Source: Phoronis australis (Eukaryota; Phoronida; Phoronidae). Taken from it: a DNA stretch of 43,096 bases. Position numbers and translations under genes: made by a program. The notes under the pieces are model-generated. The model saw nothing but the letters and a program-made list of their open reading frames with translations. It was not told the DNA's origin and did no database searches. Where the stretch lies: NCBI GenBank assembly GCA_002633005.1, contig NMRA01000454.1, positions 96,552-139,647 of the forward strand, read 5' to 3'. This document shows, piece after piece, positions 18,758 through 30,262 of this stretch; position 1 is the first letter of the stretch; each line of letters begins with the position of its first letter.

Positions 18758-19000
18758 CTGAAAACAAACTGAACTGTTAAAGGAAAATGCCACCCGATTT
18801 AATTAGTCTTTTTTGCCGTCTTAATCGGTCTATATCCACATCGCCTCGCATACGGTCGCCTTACCTTGCCAAGAGGTGTGGCGTTAACCTGTGAGGAAGG
18901 TGAGAAACGATGCTAGCGACGTCAATGGTTCATATGCAGAGTGAATGCCGCTATGTTGCAGTGCATCTTTCTCGCTTGTCCGAACTAAACAGCTGCGAAG

Positions 19001-19169
19001 AAAGCGGGTATATCGTTTTTTACTTCCTCGAGAGTCGAAATGCCTAGGAAGTGGCATGGTAGTGAAGAATGAAATGTACGCTGTAAATAGCAAGTATGAG
19101 GCCGTGAAACATCTCCGAGTCTGTGGCCTGCAGACGTCGAGAATGCCTGACGAATGCCGGCTTACCAAA
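19001..19169 (+). pseudogene. THAP zinc-finger remnant, left arm
   Basis: Plus-strand frame: RVYRFLLPRES, VVKNEMYAVNSKYEAVKHL, then RVCG at the place of the THAP C-x-x-H-F, and DECRLTK. The His of the zinc site is lost and the frame is shifted around the tryptophan region. It is the inverted partner of 19472-19650, with roughly 80% DNA similarity. Confidence 0.65.
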
Positions 19170-19471
19170 TAACTCCATACGTTCCGTCTGAGCTTGTTCA
19201 CGGAGCCTCTCTAGTATTTCTTCATCACTGTATTCCTGTTCGAATTGATAGACTGTAAATCTTAACGATTCACCTGCGAAGTCAGGACTGATGAGCTCTA
19301 GCTCGTCCTAAGTCGGGATTGTGAGTTGCCATGTTGGCGTATGGTATTACTGAGCGTTCTCTTTCAAAATGAATTATTCTCACCCTAACCAATACTTACA
19401 TAAAACTGAAACGAAGTCTGTCTCATTAGATGCAATTTGTAATGCCTTTGCAGTATTCGTATGTATATTTC

Positions 19472-19650
19472 TTTGGTAAGCCGGACTTTGTCAGAGAAAT
19501 CACTGTCGACGAAATGGCGGCCACAGAGAAGAAGATGCTTCACGGCCTCATACTTGATATTAACAGCGTAACTTTCATTCTTTACTACGCGAGCCACTTC
19601 TTAAGCATTTCGGGCTCTCGAGGAAGTTGAAAAAACGATATACCCGCTTT
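19472..19650 (-). pseudogene. THAP zinc-finger remnant, right arm
   Basis: Minus strand: an LPREPEMLKKWLA stretch (the conserved Pro and Trp of THAP domains), a one-base frame change, then VVKNESYAVNIKYEAVKHL, LLCGRHFVDSDF (C-x-x-H-F zinc ligands) and a VRLTK tail. The N-terminal zinc cysteines are not visible. It forms an inverted repeat with 19001-19169, separated by 302 bases; the spacer also contains a coding-like minus frame (YSDEEILERLREQAQTER). Confidence 0.65.
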
Positions 19651-20107
19651 GGAGTGTTCGTGAGTGCAAATGAATTGAGAAGCCAGCAATGAATAAATCA
19701 CAGCGTTACCGGCTTTAGGTGCAATAAAACTAATTGACGGGACACCGGTAGGCCGTGTGAGCTCATGCTAATTTAGTGTTTGCTGGCAGAAACTGTTGTG
19801 AAACAGCTCGATTTCCATCCCACGGCCAGGAGTTAGGGGAATCTTTATTTACATTTACATTACTCAAATAATGATTGTCAATGTACAACTTCTGCCCTGA
19901 CGGTGCCTGTGGCCAAAGCGGAACCTGAATTCGCAGCCCCCGACGAGTTAGTAGATTTGCAGTTTCGTGGCTAATTCACCAACATAATCACCTGCACATT
20001 ACTTTGGCTCACTAGTATAGTATTTTCTTGACTGGAAGTTTAGTTTCCACTGAACTTTGGCTGGTTTATGTTCGTGATGTCTGATCAGTTTCCGAGCCAC
20101 TGGCCGC

Positions 20108-20615
20108 NNNNNNNNNNNNNNNNNNNNNNNNNNNNNNNNNNNNNNNNNNNNNNNNNNNNNNNNNNNNNNNNNNNNNNNNNNNNNNNNNNNNNNNNNNNNN
20201 NNNNNNNNNNNNNNNNNNNNNNNNNNNNNNNNNNNNNNNNNNNNNNNNNNNNNNNNNNNNNNNNNNNNNNNNNNNNNNNNNNNNNNNNNNNNNNNNNNNN
20301 NNNNNNNNNNNNNNNNNNNNNNNNNNNNNNNNNNNNNNNNNNNNNNNNNNNNNNNNNNNNNNNNNNNNNNNNNNNNNNNNNNNNNNNNNNNNNNNNNNNN
20401 NNNNNNNNNNNNNNNNNNNNNNNNNNNNNNNNNNNNNNNNNNNNNNNNNNNNNNNNNNNNNNNNNNNNNNNNNNNNNNNNNNNNNNNNNNNNNNNNNNNN
20501 NNNNNNNNNNNNNNNNNNNNNNNNNNNNNNNNNNNNNNNNNNNNNNNNNNNNNNNNNNNNNNNNNNNNNNNNNNNNNNNNNNNNNNNNNNNNNNNNNNNN
20601 NNNNNNNNNNNNNNN
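20108..20615. other. Assembly gap (508 Ns)
   Basis: Undetermined bases inside the TTAA-flanked transposon. Reading frames that run through it have no meaning. Confidence 1.
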
Positions 20616-20868
20616 TTAAGGGTTTTACATCGAAGTTTGATGATTTATTGGTGTTAAACGATGACTTCAAGCGATAAGCTGACACCAGTAACCCGTGTTG
20701 TGAACTGCTGAACAGACTGCGTGTGAAACCGATGACGTCATTGGATAATTTCAACACCTCCGTCTTCCGTCAGGTTTCAGGTAACGCAACCGTGCGTGTC
20801 GTGGAGTAGAACTACTCGATCTAAATTGATACAATTTAGGTTGTTTTTTGGGTGGCATGCTCCTTTAA

Positions 20869-21365
20869 CACTAATTTAACATTTAACTATGAGTGAGTTG
20901 GCATGCAAATTTTTCAGACGGACTTATCAGGAACTGATCAACCACCAGCGTAGCAAATTTACATGCCATTTAATCTGTCGCCTAAAAATGTTGATCGTCT
21001 AATAATTAGATTAGTTGATGCAACTGAAAATAAATCAGCTGATATACCAGAGCATTGATTGAAATTTATTTTTTTAATCAGATGCTCATACCATAGCCAA
21101 ACAATTTAAACTTAAGGTAATCAGCGTTTGACGAAATTGACAGTGGCTTCCGCTGTCCTCAAATTACGATGGGGACGCTGGTCGTATAGGCAATTTAAGT
21201 TAATTACCATTGCAGCTACCTAAGTAATTAATGTTTACAAAAAATTGAGAAAAGGTTCCCCCTCACCCCGCTATCCAAGGATTATGGGAGAGGATGACGA
21301 CCACTTGGGCATGTTGATTGCTACCATATACTCCATTTAACCTTCTCAGAAATTTTTCGCTTAAA
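20869..21365. other. Non-coding stretch
   Basis: AT-rich, no gene or repeat recognised. Confidence 0.4.
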
Positions 21366-21367
21366 CA

Positions 21368-21494
21368 TGGGCGGCGCTGCACTGAAGAAAATGGGGGCTA
21401 AAGGCCTCAGCCCCCTGTGGTGCACCGCCTCTAGACCACGTCCGGCGTAGCACTGAAAAAAGTGGGGGCTATAGCCCCCTATGATGCGTCGCCC
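21368..21494 (+). repeat. Dimeric interspersed repeat with GGGGGCTATAGCCCCC palindrome, copy 1
   Basis: Two half-units, each with GCACTGAAAAAAGTGGGGGCT-like sequence, ending in the perfect 16-bp palindrome at 21464-21479. A second copy at 41631-41746 has the same two-unit structure, and a shorter copy lies at 34328-34388 on the minus strand. Confidence 0.8.
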
Positions 21495-21999
21495 CTGTTA
21501 GAGTGCTTAAAATCACACCCACGGTATCACGCCATTTGATTATCCCGTGGCGCAAGCAGTGTCGATGTGGCAACTGAACAAGAGAGTGTTCAAAAAACAG
21601 GATTGCAAGAGTGTTTGTTTCAGCTGGGATCAAATGAAAACATCAACAGCCCCCTCAGAGGCATCCTACGCGGTACTTCTAAACTTACAGCAACATGACT
21701 TATGGTTTAAACAGTGTGATGCATAATTTGCCGAAAATCATCCGGCATATGGAGTACCTATGGTACGATCACTGTCTCTACAGGGTCAGCGGTATTGTCT
21801 AAAGCCTAGGTAGCAAAGGGGCTGAACAAGTTAAAAGAACAACTGGGGATAGTACTGAAACACACATGGACAACACCAAAATGTACCTTTCAAAACACGT
21901 ACCTGTTTTTCAAAGCTATGAAGTTGTTAATTCTTTCTCTTTCTTGAAATGTGGTCCATAATATACTTTTCCTGCTAACAAATGGTGCACTCGTGTTTC

Positions 22000-22340
22000 A
22001 GAATGTTCAGATTAATTGGGTGTTTCAGATTTTGGAAGTCTAAGTGAATTGGGAAATTTTGGGTAACATCTGTATCACTTTCAGCAGTTTCAGCTTTAGT
22101 TCTTCTGCTGGTGTCTTGAAACGTTGCTATGCCTTTCTATGTCCTTTCAATTTTTGGTCTGACACTTGGTCTTCTACAGCAGTATACTGTTTAGGCTATA
22201 GCAAGACACGCAGCTGTTTTCTGCACAAACGTTTGTGAAACCTCTTCTTATTTTTGATCTACTAATCTACAGAGTTCCACAGTCCATCAGCTTTCGCCAG
22301 GATGCTTCTCTAAGCCTCTTGAGGTTCTGGCATCACAATT
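22000..22340 (-). pseudogene. Possible decayed coding fragment, minus strand
   Basis: A minus-strand frame with several stops reads KNKKRFHKRLCRKQLRVLL, PKQYTAVEDQVSDQKLKGH and RFKTPAEELKLKLLKV. The composition is coding-like, but no family is recognised and the borders are arbitrary. Confidence 0.25.
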
Positions 22341-22344
22341 TTGT

Positions 22345-23265
22345 GCTGTATGATAAACCTTGAATTATACAGGCATCACACCCCATGGGAGCGGCCATAT
22401 TGAAGTAACTAAGGAGGCACTGAACAGTTCTCACAGGGAACACACGTCAATGGACTCTTCACACTTTTTTCACTCTGTCATGCATGCAAATAAAGAAAAA
22501 TTTTGAGTCATTTCACATCACAAGCACTATAGATGAGCACAGAAACTTCGTACTCTCTTGTATTTCTTACCCGTTCATTCCCAGTAGAATCCAAGCTGAA
22601 CTAAGAAAAATAAATATCAAAAATGCAAAATCGACACTTTTCACCCCAAAATCACCACTTCCCTGCCCATGGTCTACTAAAGCCAACATTAGATTCCGAA
22701 AGCGAATTTCCTACCGATTCCAAAAAGGTGATACAAAAGTACTGTCAACCAACTAGTTTTTATGCAAATCGGGCCAATTTATCAGTTGCTACACAGCAAT
22801 GCACAATTGCAACAGGGGGAGCCACCATCTTGAAGAAGAGTGTAGCTACAGCCGAGAAAGTGGCCTTTTTTCATTCTCAGCATGTTCACAAATGACAAAC
22901 CACATTCACTGAGCCTACATGCAATGCCTACGAACAAAATGCCCCCAATCTTGGCCTACCCCAAAATTTTAGCCTAACTATTCAGTGCCACCTAAGCACA
23001 ACAATGCAATCTGGCTCTCTGATTGGTCAACTCAATAGGAAATCGTCACCAAGGGGCAGGAATGTGCATAATAAAGTGTAATTCGTGCAACAAAAACACC
23101 TTTTTTTAAAAAAATGTGCAAGTGTAGAGGTGGGAACTTTTTGGAATTTGATTTATAGGTATGTTATCTAGCCACAATGGAAAAAACTAGGTTGCCCCCC
23201 CTCCCCCCCCCCAAAGTACTCACAAGGATGAACGCTATATGAGATCTGGCCCACCGACTGATAAC
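22345..23265. other. Stretch without a clear gene
   Basis: Two overlapping plus-strand frames (22484-22756 and 22623-22895) are open for 90 codons each. The second has a coding-like composition but no start context, splice partner or domain that I recognise. Confidence 0.3.
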
Positions 23266-23269
23266 TTAA

Positions 23270-23804
23270 CCTGGTTCTCGCTGGTTCTCTGCGTGCCGCT
23301 AGGTGGGGCGGTAGCCGCGCCAGCACGCAGGTATCACTTAATTTTCCTCGGTAATTTTTTTACAGCGGCGTTTATGATTGGCTTGTAGAATTCTCAACAG
23401 GCAGCGTTTTACGCAAACAACCTGGCATGACTGTTAGACAGAAGTGTAAATGGGGTCTGTTCTACAGACAAATCGGTGATTAAAATTTATGTTCAGGAAA
23501 TGTGAAGCCATAAAATTGTGATTACGCCTTTTCGGAATGCATCTTTTTACTGTCGATGACTTTTGTTTACGATTGTGACCTGTATTCATACAGTATGAGT
23601 AACAAACTGGTTAAATCGAAATAGTTGCTGCGACGCCACTTGGATGACAAGGCTAAAATCGTTCACAGTCCGCCATTTTTTCACGGTGTTGTAAAGCTAA
23701 CCAATGTTTGCTGAGGTTACATCGACCAATGCTAAAGCGCGTGCTACTGCGTGACACCTGCGTGGTGGCTGGGCTAATCACGCATGGAACCATCGAGAAC
23801 CTGG
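23270..23804. mobile_element. Possible MITE with long imperfect terminal inverted repeats
   Basis: 23270-23338 and the complement of 23744-23804 share GGTTCTCG.TGGTTC..TGCGTG and then GCCA.CACGCAGGT.TCAC, with a shorter middle in the right arm. Element length is about 535 bp. No target duplication is clear. The left arm includes CCGCTAGGTGGGGC (23296-23309). Confidence 0.5.
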
Positions 23805-23809
23805 TTCTA

Positions 23810-25080
23810 CTAACAACTATGCTGCTATTGGACAAGCAGACGACACACTCAGTCGGCACCGAAGTTTGAATTTTGTAATTAATTACCAGTAGCATTGCCA
23901 AAAGTACTCACGATACCAACAGTTCTACTATTGGAAGACTTTGAACAGCGTTTCAATGCCGATATTAATATTATTTCGTTGTACTGGACAGTAAAGTAGG
24001 CCTAGATGCAAATATTTCTCGTCAAAATACACTAACCGGAAACTGCACCAGAAAATTTAGGAGAGTGGCGGCGCCTCTTGGCTAGCACATAAGTAAATGT
24101 CGGAGTTGCGAATCTCTTGTCTATAATCTATGATGCTGCAAAATGTGTTGTCGTCAAATATTTTGAGGAAGCGCCGCCTAGCGGCAGTTGAACGTACTAA
24201 TTCAGCATGAATGCTGAAATTTTACTATGGTGTGAAAAAATTAACCTGCGTACCTGTTTTCTTGGTGAGGCCGAGACTATGACAATCGTAGATCATTTAC
24301 AAAGAATAATGTAACTGTAAACCACTTGTCAACAAGTACAGTATTTTCTTCAGGATGTAACTTTATGAAGTTTACGAACATTTTGGAAATTCAGATTTCT
24401 TAACAAACTTTTGGCTAAATATGTCATTTTTTGCTTGAATGATAAACAAGTTAATGTAACAATTTTCCGAGTGTTTCCCAAAAAACTGTTTTTTTTGTCC
24501 ACATGAAAATTTCATGATATGTTTGTTTTAACCACTCAACAAACCGGAGCCAGAAACCAGAAAGAAGACGACATTCCCAAAACAGATGGGGAAAAGTTAT
24601 AATGAGAGCATAAACAACTTGTTTTTATTTTAATTTCATTCAAATATATATTGGTTGGCAATATTCTGTGAATTAAGCGGTATTGAAACCAAAGCAATTT
24701 TGTATCTTTTGCACAAATGAAGGGGAGTTTATTTACTTTTCTTCACCATGTATCAAGGTCACTAAAATATACATTATTCATAACAATGTTTATATCTATC
24801 TCAGATGACCACTTGTTTTTATATTTACAAGCTGTCTGAAGTGACTGTACTAAGGTATCATAAATATTTATCGCTTGTGATTTTTATGCCAAATTTTATA
24901 AATATAACTTGGAAAATTTGGTAAACAGATAATGTCTTGTCTGTTCTTAAGACCCATGTACGCTGTACGTTGCACTTCTTAATTCATACATTTCTATTAT
25001 TGGAGGTTGAAAGTTATAACTGTTACAGAGTTTTTCGTATGACATAAAAGAACCTTCAGCAAAAACAACTCGCACACATG
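23810..25080. other. AT-rich non-coding stretch
   Basis: Includes GCGCCGCCTAGCGG (24171-24184), a CTCF-like core. The part next to 25086 may be the 3' end of the minus-strand LINE. Nothing else seen. Confidence 0.4.
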
Positions 25081-25085
25081 ATAGA

Positions 25086-25690
25086 CTACCCTTTCATAAT
25101 AGGTGTTGTAGAAAATAGATTTTCTACCGACTTTAATCTTTGAATTATACTTAAGGGGAGAATAAATAATATTTTCATTTTTGTCACACATTTGAAACAC
25201 CAGGAGCACAACATCGCTTGAAATTTCCTTCCAGAACAGATTGTCGGTTCCTTCAGCGTTTTATTAAAGAAAGCGTCCCCCATTTTAAAAAAGTTATTAA
25301 CTTTACAACCCAAAACTGCCTCTGCAAGGACACGTATGGTATTTGAAGTGAGCAGTTTACGAAGCCACGATATTTTCAAAGACTTATTAAAAACAAACAT
25401 GGACCATTTTAAACCATCACGATCCTGATTTTGTACAATTTCATTTCGGCTAACTCTGCCATCATATATTCCCATTCCAAATGAAGCCAAAAAAACTCGC
25501 TCTAATTCTTGAATCCTGACAACGGAGGGGCTAGGGAGGGATTGAAGCAAATGAACAATGTTGTGCAACAAAGTGTCTTTTACTACGGTTACATTACCTA
25601 AATCAGTAAGAAGTCCTCTTGACCAAGAGCCCACCATTTTCTTATTTTCCAAAAGCCTGTCACTATAGATACTCTGCTCGTGTAAGCGCA
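25086..25690 (-). pseudogene. 5'-truncated L1/Tx1-type LINE ORF2, C-terminal region
   Basis: A 188-codon minus-strand frame is uninterrupted from 25652 to 25086. It reads LLTDLGNVTVVKDTLLHNIV, LLQSLPSPS, then DGLKWSMFVFNKSLKISWLR and LLTSNT. These match the region just downstream of the reverse-transcriptase domain of L1-clade LINEs (GR.TVIK, SLPNP, GL.......ALKISWIRRLL). Upstream of about 25690 the similarity stops, as expected for 5' truncation on insertion. It is too short to encode a functional enzyme. Confidence 0.75.
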
Positions 25691-25724
25691 GAGTACTGTT
25701 GTTCCTGTGTCCTGGGTGTACTTA

Positions 25725-26560
25725 AATTTTCTTCTTCTTCCTATTCTAATTCTTCTTCTTATTGTTCTTCCGACCAACTTTGAGGCCTAATAACTCCAAA
25801 TTGGATGCAGGTACGGTCTTTAAATTAAGCACATGACTTTTGACAGTATATAAATTTTGATTGGTTATATAATCATATTCCATATTGCACCGGAAGAGGT
25901 CGTTTGGTGCAAAGGTCACATAATTTTCAAAATGCTACTCCTCCTTCACTTTTAAAGCTATCTTTTTCAAATTCGGTGCACAGGTATCAGTCTACATGAC
26001 AATTTAAAAAATGACTTTTCTAAGTAATTGGGTCATCTAATCAGGTGAAATAGGTCAAAGGTCATTAGGTGCAAACTAAAATTTTGAGCTAGACACTTCA
26101 AATTGACAGGTCTGATTGCCACAGGTAAATCAAATCGGAATCCAAAGTTTCAGGTCATTTAGTGCAAACATGGGGTCATTAAGTGCAGTTTTCTTCTGAA
26201 AATTTGACCTTTTCAATCAGCAAGTATTCTGATGTGTCAACCGTTAGACAACTGTGATTCCCAGCGTTAAACACATTTTCCATTGGCTTTGCACTAATTC
26301 TCCTAAAGATGCTTAAAATGCACCGGATAAGGTCAATTAGTGCAAAGGTCATGTAACGTTCAAAATATTATATGTCTTACGTTTTTCAAGGAATTCTTTT
26401 CAATTTCAGCACACTGGTGTAAGTCAACATGCCAATTTAATACCCTACTTTACTTTGCAATAGGCGTAACCAATCAGAAAAATAGGGCAAAGGTCATTGA
26501 GTGCAAACTAAAATTTTGAGCTAGAGACTTCAGAATTACGCAGGAGTTTGGGGTCTGTTC
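25725..26560 (+). repeat. Tandem repeat (period about 432 bp) with AGGTCA motifs
   Basis: CACCGGA-AGGTC starts at 25888 and 26321. The CAAAGGTCATT(A/G)-GTGCAAACTAAAATTTTGAGC block recurs about 432 bases apart. The first copy has a perfect DR1, AGGTCAAAGGTCA (26052-26064), and the second has AGGGCAAAGGTCA near 26484. Preceded by a CTTCTT-rich tract at 25730-25770. Confidence 0.75.
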
Positions 26561-26564
26561 GGAG

Positions 26565-27190
26565 ATACATTCGAAGTATTCTTCCGTGAAATACAGACAG
26601 GAGAACCTAGAACTGTGCTGTTTAGATTTTTTGAGTTCTAAACACACCAAACGCTTGCTATCCCGACCAGTGGCTCGGAACCCGATCAGGCCCGTTGCAC
26701 GAACATAAACCAGCTTATGTTGGAAACTAAACCTCCAGTCACGAAAAGACTATAATAGTGAGCCAAAGAAATAATGGGAATTGGCCAAGAAACTGAAAAT
26801 CTACTTATTTGTAGGTGGCCAAGAAGTCGGGTTCCGTNAAAGGATAGCGGATTGTTCCTCGGTAACAGCATTGTTGGAGCTAAGTGCTTGAATGACTATT
26901 TTGTTGCACATTGTTTTTTCAATCCAGGTTCTGTTCTTAGTTAGAATGGGTTTCTTTTTGTCCATGTTAGCACTTCGCACGTCGCTTTTCCCACCATCAT
27001 TTTCTGACATCATCATTGGACTCTTTTAGAACTGGAATTCTTCCCTTCTTTTAAACATGGTTTATGTTGGAAACTCCTTTTTGTTTTCTGAATAGCAAAG
27101 TTAAATGTCACATTGCAGTATCAGTTGAATTGCACCATGTTTTCTATCTGTTAGCTGGCAGCAAAGTAGTAAAACTGAATTTTGCTTGGT
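26565..27190. other. Non-coding stretch with an N join at 26838
   Basis: TTATGTTGGAAACT occurs twice in the same orientation (about 26716 and 27062), possibly parts of one repeat family. A 71-codon minus frame crosses the N and is not called. Confidence 0.3.
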
Positions 27191-27192
27191 TG

Positions 27193-27262
27193 ATTGGGGT
27201 TGGCAGGGTTGGTTAGGGTTGGGGTTGGGGTTGCGGTTGGGTGGGGTTGGGGTTAGGGCTAA
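27193..27262 (+). repeat. Telomere-like G-rich tract
   Basis: Mixed TTAGGG and TTGGGG units (GGTTAGGGTTGGGGTTGGGG and further) over about 70 bases. It has several G runs that could form a G-quadruplex. Short and degenerate, so an interstitial tract and not a chromosome end. Confidence 0.7.
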
Positions 27263-27264
27263 TT

Positions 27265-28840
27265 TAACTCATTTACCAACATTATCAGATAGTTCTCATG
27301 TATATTAATGTTTATATTTATATTTAGTAGACTCACGAAGAAACACTCTCATACCCAATTACTCGCTCGCATTATTTACCGAACGTCGTCTTGTTATTCA
27401 CATTACGACAATTTTATGAAAAGCTATTTCACCCGCAACGGTTGACCTTTTCACCCTTTTCATATAGGACACTGCAAAACGTGCGTCATTTGAACCACTC
27501 CAGTTTCCAGTGATAGTCAAAAGGAGTCGTGACCAGGATACTGCGAAACCTGTTATTCCGGCTTCGTGATGCGTGAAACGACAGCATTTCTGTTGGTGTC
27601 AGCGGCCAGTGAGTGCAACTGATTTATTCATTACTGCGTTTTCCTGTTGCTCCCAACTTGGCGATTCTACAGCCCAACAACAAGTTGGGTAGTTTACCCA
27701 TGTAGCCAAAATCTTACGCGACTGATTAACTCCATTCTGGCATTCATGGTTGGAGGGCCAGCTCTCTTTTATTCGATAATTGCTAAAGATCGTATCTAGC
27801 CTGACTGGGCTGTGCTGTTAAAAATAAAAGTTAAGTTATAACATATTTGAACAAAAAAACAGCATGTTTGAAATCTTCGTCAAATGGTGATCATGTTCAG
27901 TTTTTGAGTCTCCAAAACCGCCGAACTGCAACCGAAGTTACGACAATTTATTCTTTCCGAATACACCAATTCACTCTGGGTTTGACTGTGTTCACACGAG
28001 GTCTGTAATAAGCCTGGTAGATAATTGGCCTGCCTGTTGTCATAACAGACAAAGACTATGCTTGGCAGTTAACAGAGAAGCTAGATTTTATCACACGCTC
28101 AGAAGCCCCTACGTCTGTTAAACTCACTGAACTGGAAAACGCTGTCATGAATATGAGAACTCACAGATAGGCCAGCACTCCCTTGTAGAGAAACAAAGAT
28201 GTGTTTACTCCAGTACACACACGAAACTGGTGTTTTATACCCAGCCGTATAAAAACCCATATCAAAATTTGGTGCCTAATAAATTTCATCTTCGTTTCAC
28301 GATATAGAATACAAGTTAGGTATGGTAGTAAGAACGTTAATACTTTATTCGTGGACGACATACAATGTAACCGTAAGATGCAAAATCGCAGTGGTCTTTT
28401 TTGAATTCATCGGCCACATACTCAATCCATTGATGTTAAAAAAATAGTTTGCATCGTTTAGCTGGCTAAAATCGAAAATCGAAATAGGCATTCTGTCAAA
28501 AAATCGGCGTTATGATATTTCTTATCCTAACATGATTCCATTTGAGTTGCCGGCAAGAACATCGAAACCAACAACGACTTAAAAACGCTAAAATTGCTGA
28601 TTTGAAAATGGTACGCTTGAGCTAACATGTTGCATTTGACATGTGCCACAAGCTCACTCGCTAACTATTAATTGTCATTCCTCAACTGCATCAAAATGTC
28701 GACTCTAGGGTCACCAACTCAACTCTTGAAAATTTGTGTGTACATGCATTCTGGCGGGATATGTTTACAATGTTTAGTTTTATTTTAGGCCAAGTTAGAA
28801 AATGAAGAACTGTGTCCATTTTTGGATCAAAAAGGTTCAG
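27265..28840. other. Non-coding stretch
   Basis: No gene or repeat recognised on either strand. Confidence 0.4.
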
Positions 28841-28844
28841 TTAG

Positions 28845-29099
28845 TCAAGTTGCTTTAAAACCGCTTAACGGGAAAGATAAATCTTTATGTGGACGTTGAA
28901 CTTCTCTATCAGAAGGCAATCTTTCAACTTTCAAATGGGTTTCCTGCTTTTTCGTTAAAACCTTCACTGGAGTGCCCAAATTTGGTAATTTTTTGCCCAA
29001 TTCTGTGTATTTGATCTTTAGCCATTTTGATGTACTCTTGGGGTAAGTTTGTGAGGTCTTGGGGATTCCCAATGATATTACTCCTCAGTTCGCTGTCTG
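28845..29099 (-). pseudogene. Possible minus-strand exon or coding relic
   Basis: The minus strand has a good acceptor (CTTTATATTTCTTAG) followed by DSELRSNIIGNPQDLTNLP and EYIKMAKDQIHRIGQKITKF, open for about 57 codons to a stop near 28930. An overlapping frame is open to 28845. No domain recognised and no partner exon found. Confidence 0.25.
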
Positions 29100-29194
29100 A
29101 CTAAGAAATATAAAGATAAGAAAAATGGGCTTTTTGCTGTTTTCAAGCAACAGCCGATTGAAAAGATATAGAGTACCGTAGCGTTTTGTACAGT

Positions 29195-29360
29195 ATACAG
29201 CTGTATCTCATAAACCACATCAACGGGCTTCATTTATTTTTTGCAAATATGTTTATGATGATCAAATCAGTCGACGTCAATTTTTGTACACATGTACTTC
29301 GACTACTGCTGGCCCCCTCGTGGTAGTTTCTATAATCATATTTCTTCGGTGAAATTATAC
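29195..29360 (+). repeat. Single module of the CTAGTGG-core family
   Basis: GCTGTATCTCATAAACCACA, then GACTACTGCTGGCCCCCTCG TGGTAGTTT and TTCTTCGGTGAAATTATACC match the modules at 15390-15500 and 33185-33265. The core CCACGAGGGGGCC (minus strand, 29311-29323) is CTCF-like. Confidence 0.65.
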
Positions 29361-29398
29361 CCTATTTCCTTCAAGTGATTACATAGTTTTAGCCATTG

Positions 29399-29853
29399 TG
29401 CCCAACATGTCGTCTTGACAGCTAACATATATCTGCCACCCAGGGCTCTGTTCGTGACAACTGTGTCATGTGGTATTGTTGTTGCTGCTGTGTTCTAGCT
29501 TTAGTTTAAGGGTCATGGCTTGATGCTGAGGAGAGTTATTTATGAGAGTGTTTTTTATTACGTCTAGATACGGAGTGCAGGCGNCCAACATGTCGTCTTG
29601 ACAGCTAACATATATCTGCCACCCAGGGCTCTGTTCGTGACAACTGTGTCATGTGGTATTGTTGTTGCTGCTGTGTTCTAGCTTTAGTTTAAGGGCCATG
29701 GCTTGATCTGCCACCCAGGGCTCTGTTCGTGACAACTGTGTCATGTGGTATTGTTGTTGCTGCTGTGTTCTAGCTTTAGTGTAAGGGTCATGGCTTGATG
29801 CTGAGGAGAGTTATTTAGTGTTTTTTATTACGTCTAGATACGGAGTGCAGGCG
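29399..29853 (+). repeat. Threefold direct repeat around a single N
   Basis: The block starting CCCAACATGTCGTCTTGACA (29400) restarts directly after the N at 29584. A third, partial copy begins near 29709 (CTGCCACCCAGGGCTCTG). Near-identity and the N between copies suggest two haplotype copies placed side by side, at least in part. Confidence 0.85.
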
Positions 29854-29859
29854 ATCTTA

Positions 29860-30260
29860 TTATTTATGAGTGGTCTGCTTGCTCATTAGAGGTCCTAGAC
29901 GCATAGTATAAAACCAAGTCTCTTTACTGAGATGTAATTCTCCTTAAATTTCGTTCTACATATTTTTGTATGAGAACTGTATGCACAATGTCTCTTTGTG
30001 TATTTTTATTATAACCTCGTTATCAAAAATACTGAGAGAATAAGCTTTCTTATGAGGATCAATTTTCATTTGTTTTCTATCCTGTGTTACATGTACGTCA
30101 TATTTCACATTGATGTATTCTGTGAAATCTATGATGTGCTTGCATTGTTGTTCTGTTTTGTGTACGTGGTATGAATGGGTCAGGATTGTACCACTATGTC
30201 TTTCGGTATTTTATTTTCATTTGATATATGTGGAAAACCGTTATAATGATGACAAGTAAC
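29860..30260. other. AT-rich stretch upstream of the LINE
   Basis: Nothing recognised. It may include the 5' part of the LINE that starts to be readable at 30263. Confidence 0.4.
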
Positions 30261-30262
30261 CT

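Larger units (their letters stand above)
18777..20868. mobile_element. Kolobok-like DNA transposon with TTAA duplications (non-autonomous, gapped)
   Basis: TTAA at 18777-18780 and 20865-20868 enclose ends that are inverted repeats: AGGAAAATGCCACCC at 18781-18795 and its complement GGGTGGCATGCTCCT at 20850-20864 (13 of 15 match). Inside are two inverted THAP-domain remnants. TTAA duplications together with THAP sequences point to the Kolobok superfamily; piggyBac also targets TTAA but is not associated with THAP domains. A 508-base assembly gap lies inside, so the true length and any transposase core are unknown. No catalytic domain is visible, so it is taken as non-autonomous. Confidence 0.75.

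Noticed and set aside
19999-20757. 252-codon minus-strand open frame (and a 183-codon plus-strand one) across the gap
   Set aside because: Most of it is undetermined bases; it is open only because Ns contain no stop codons.
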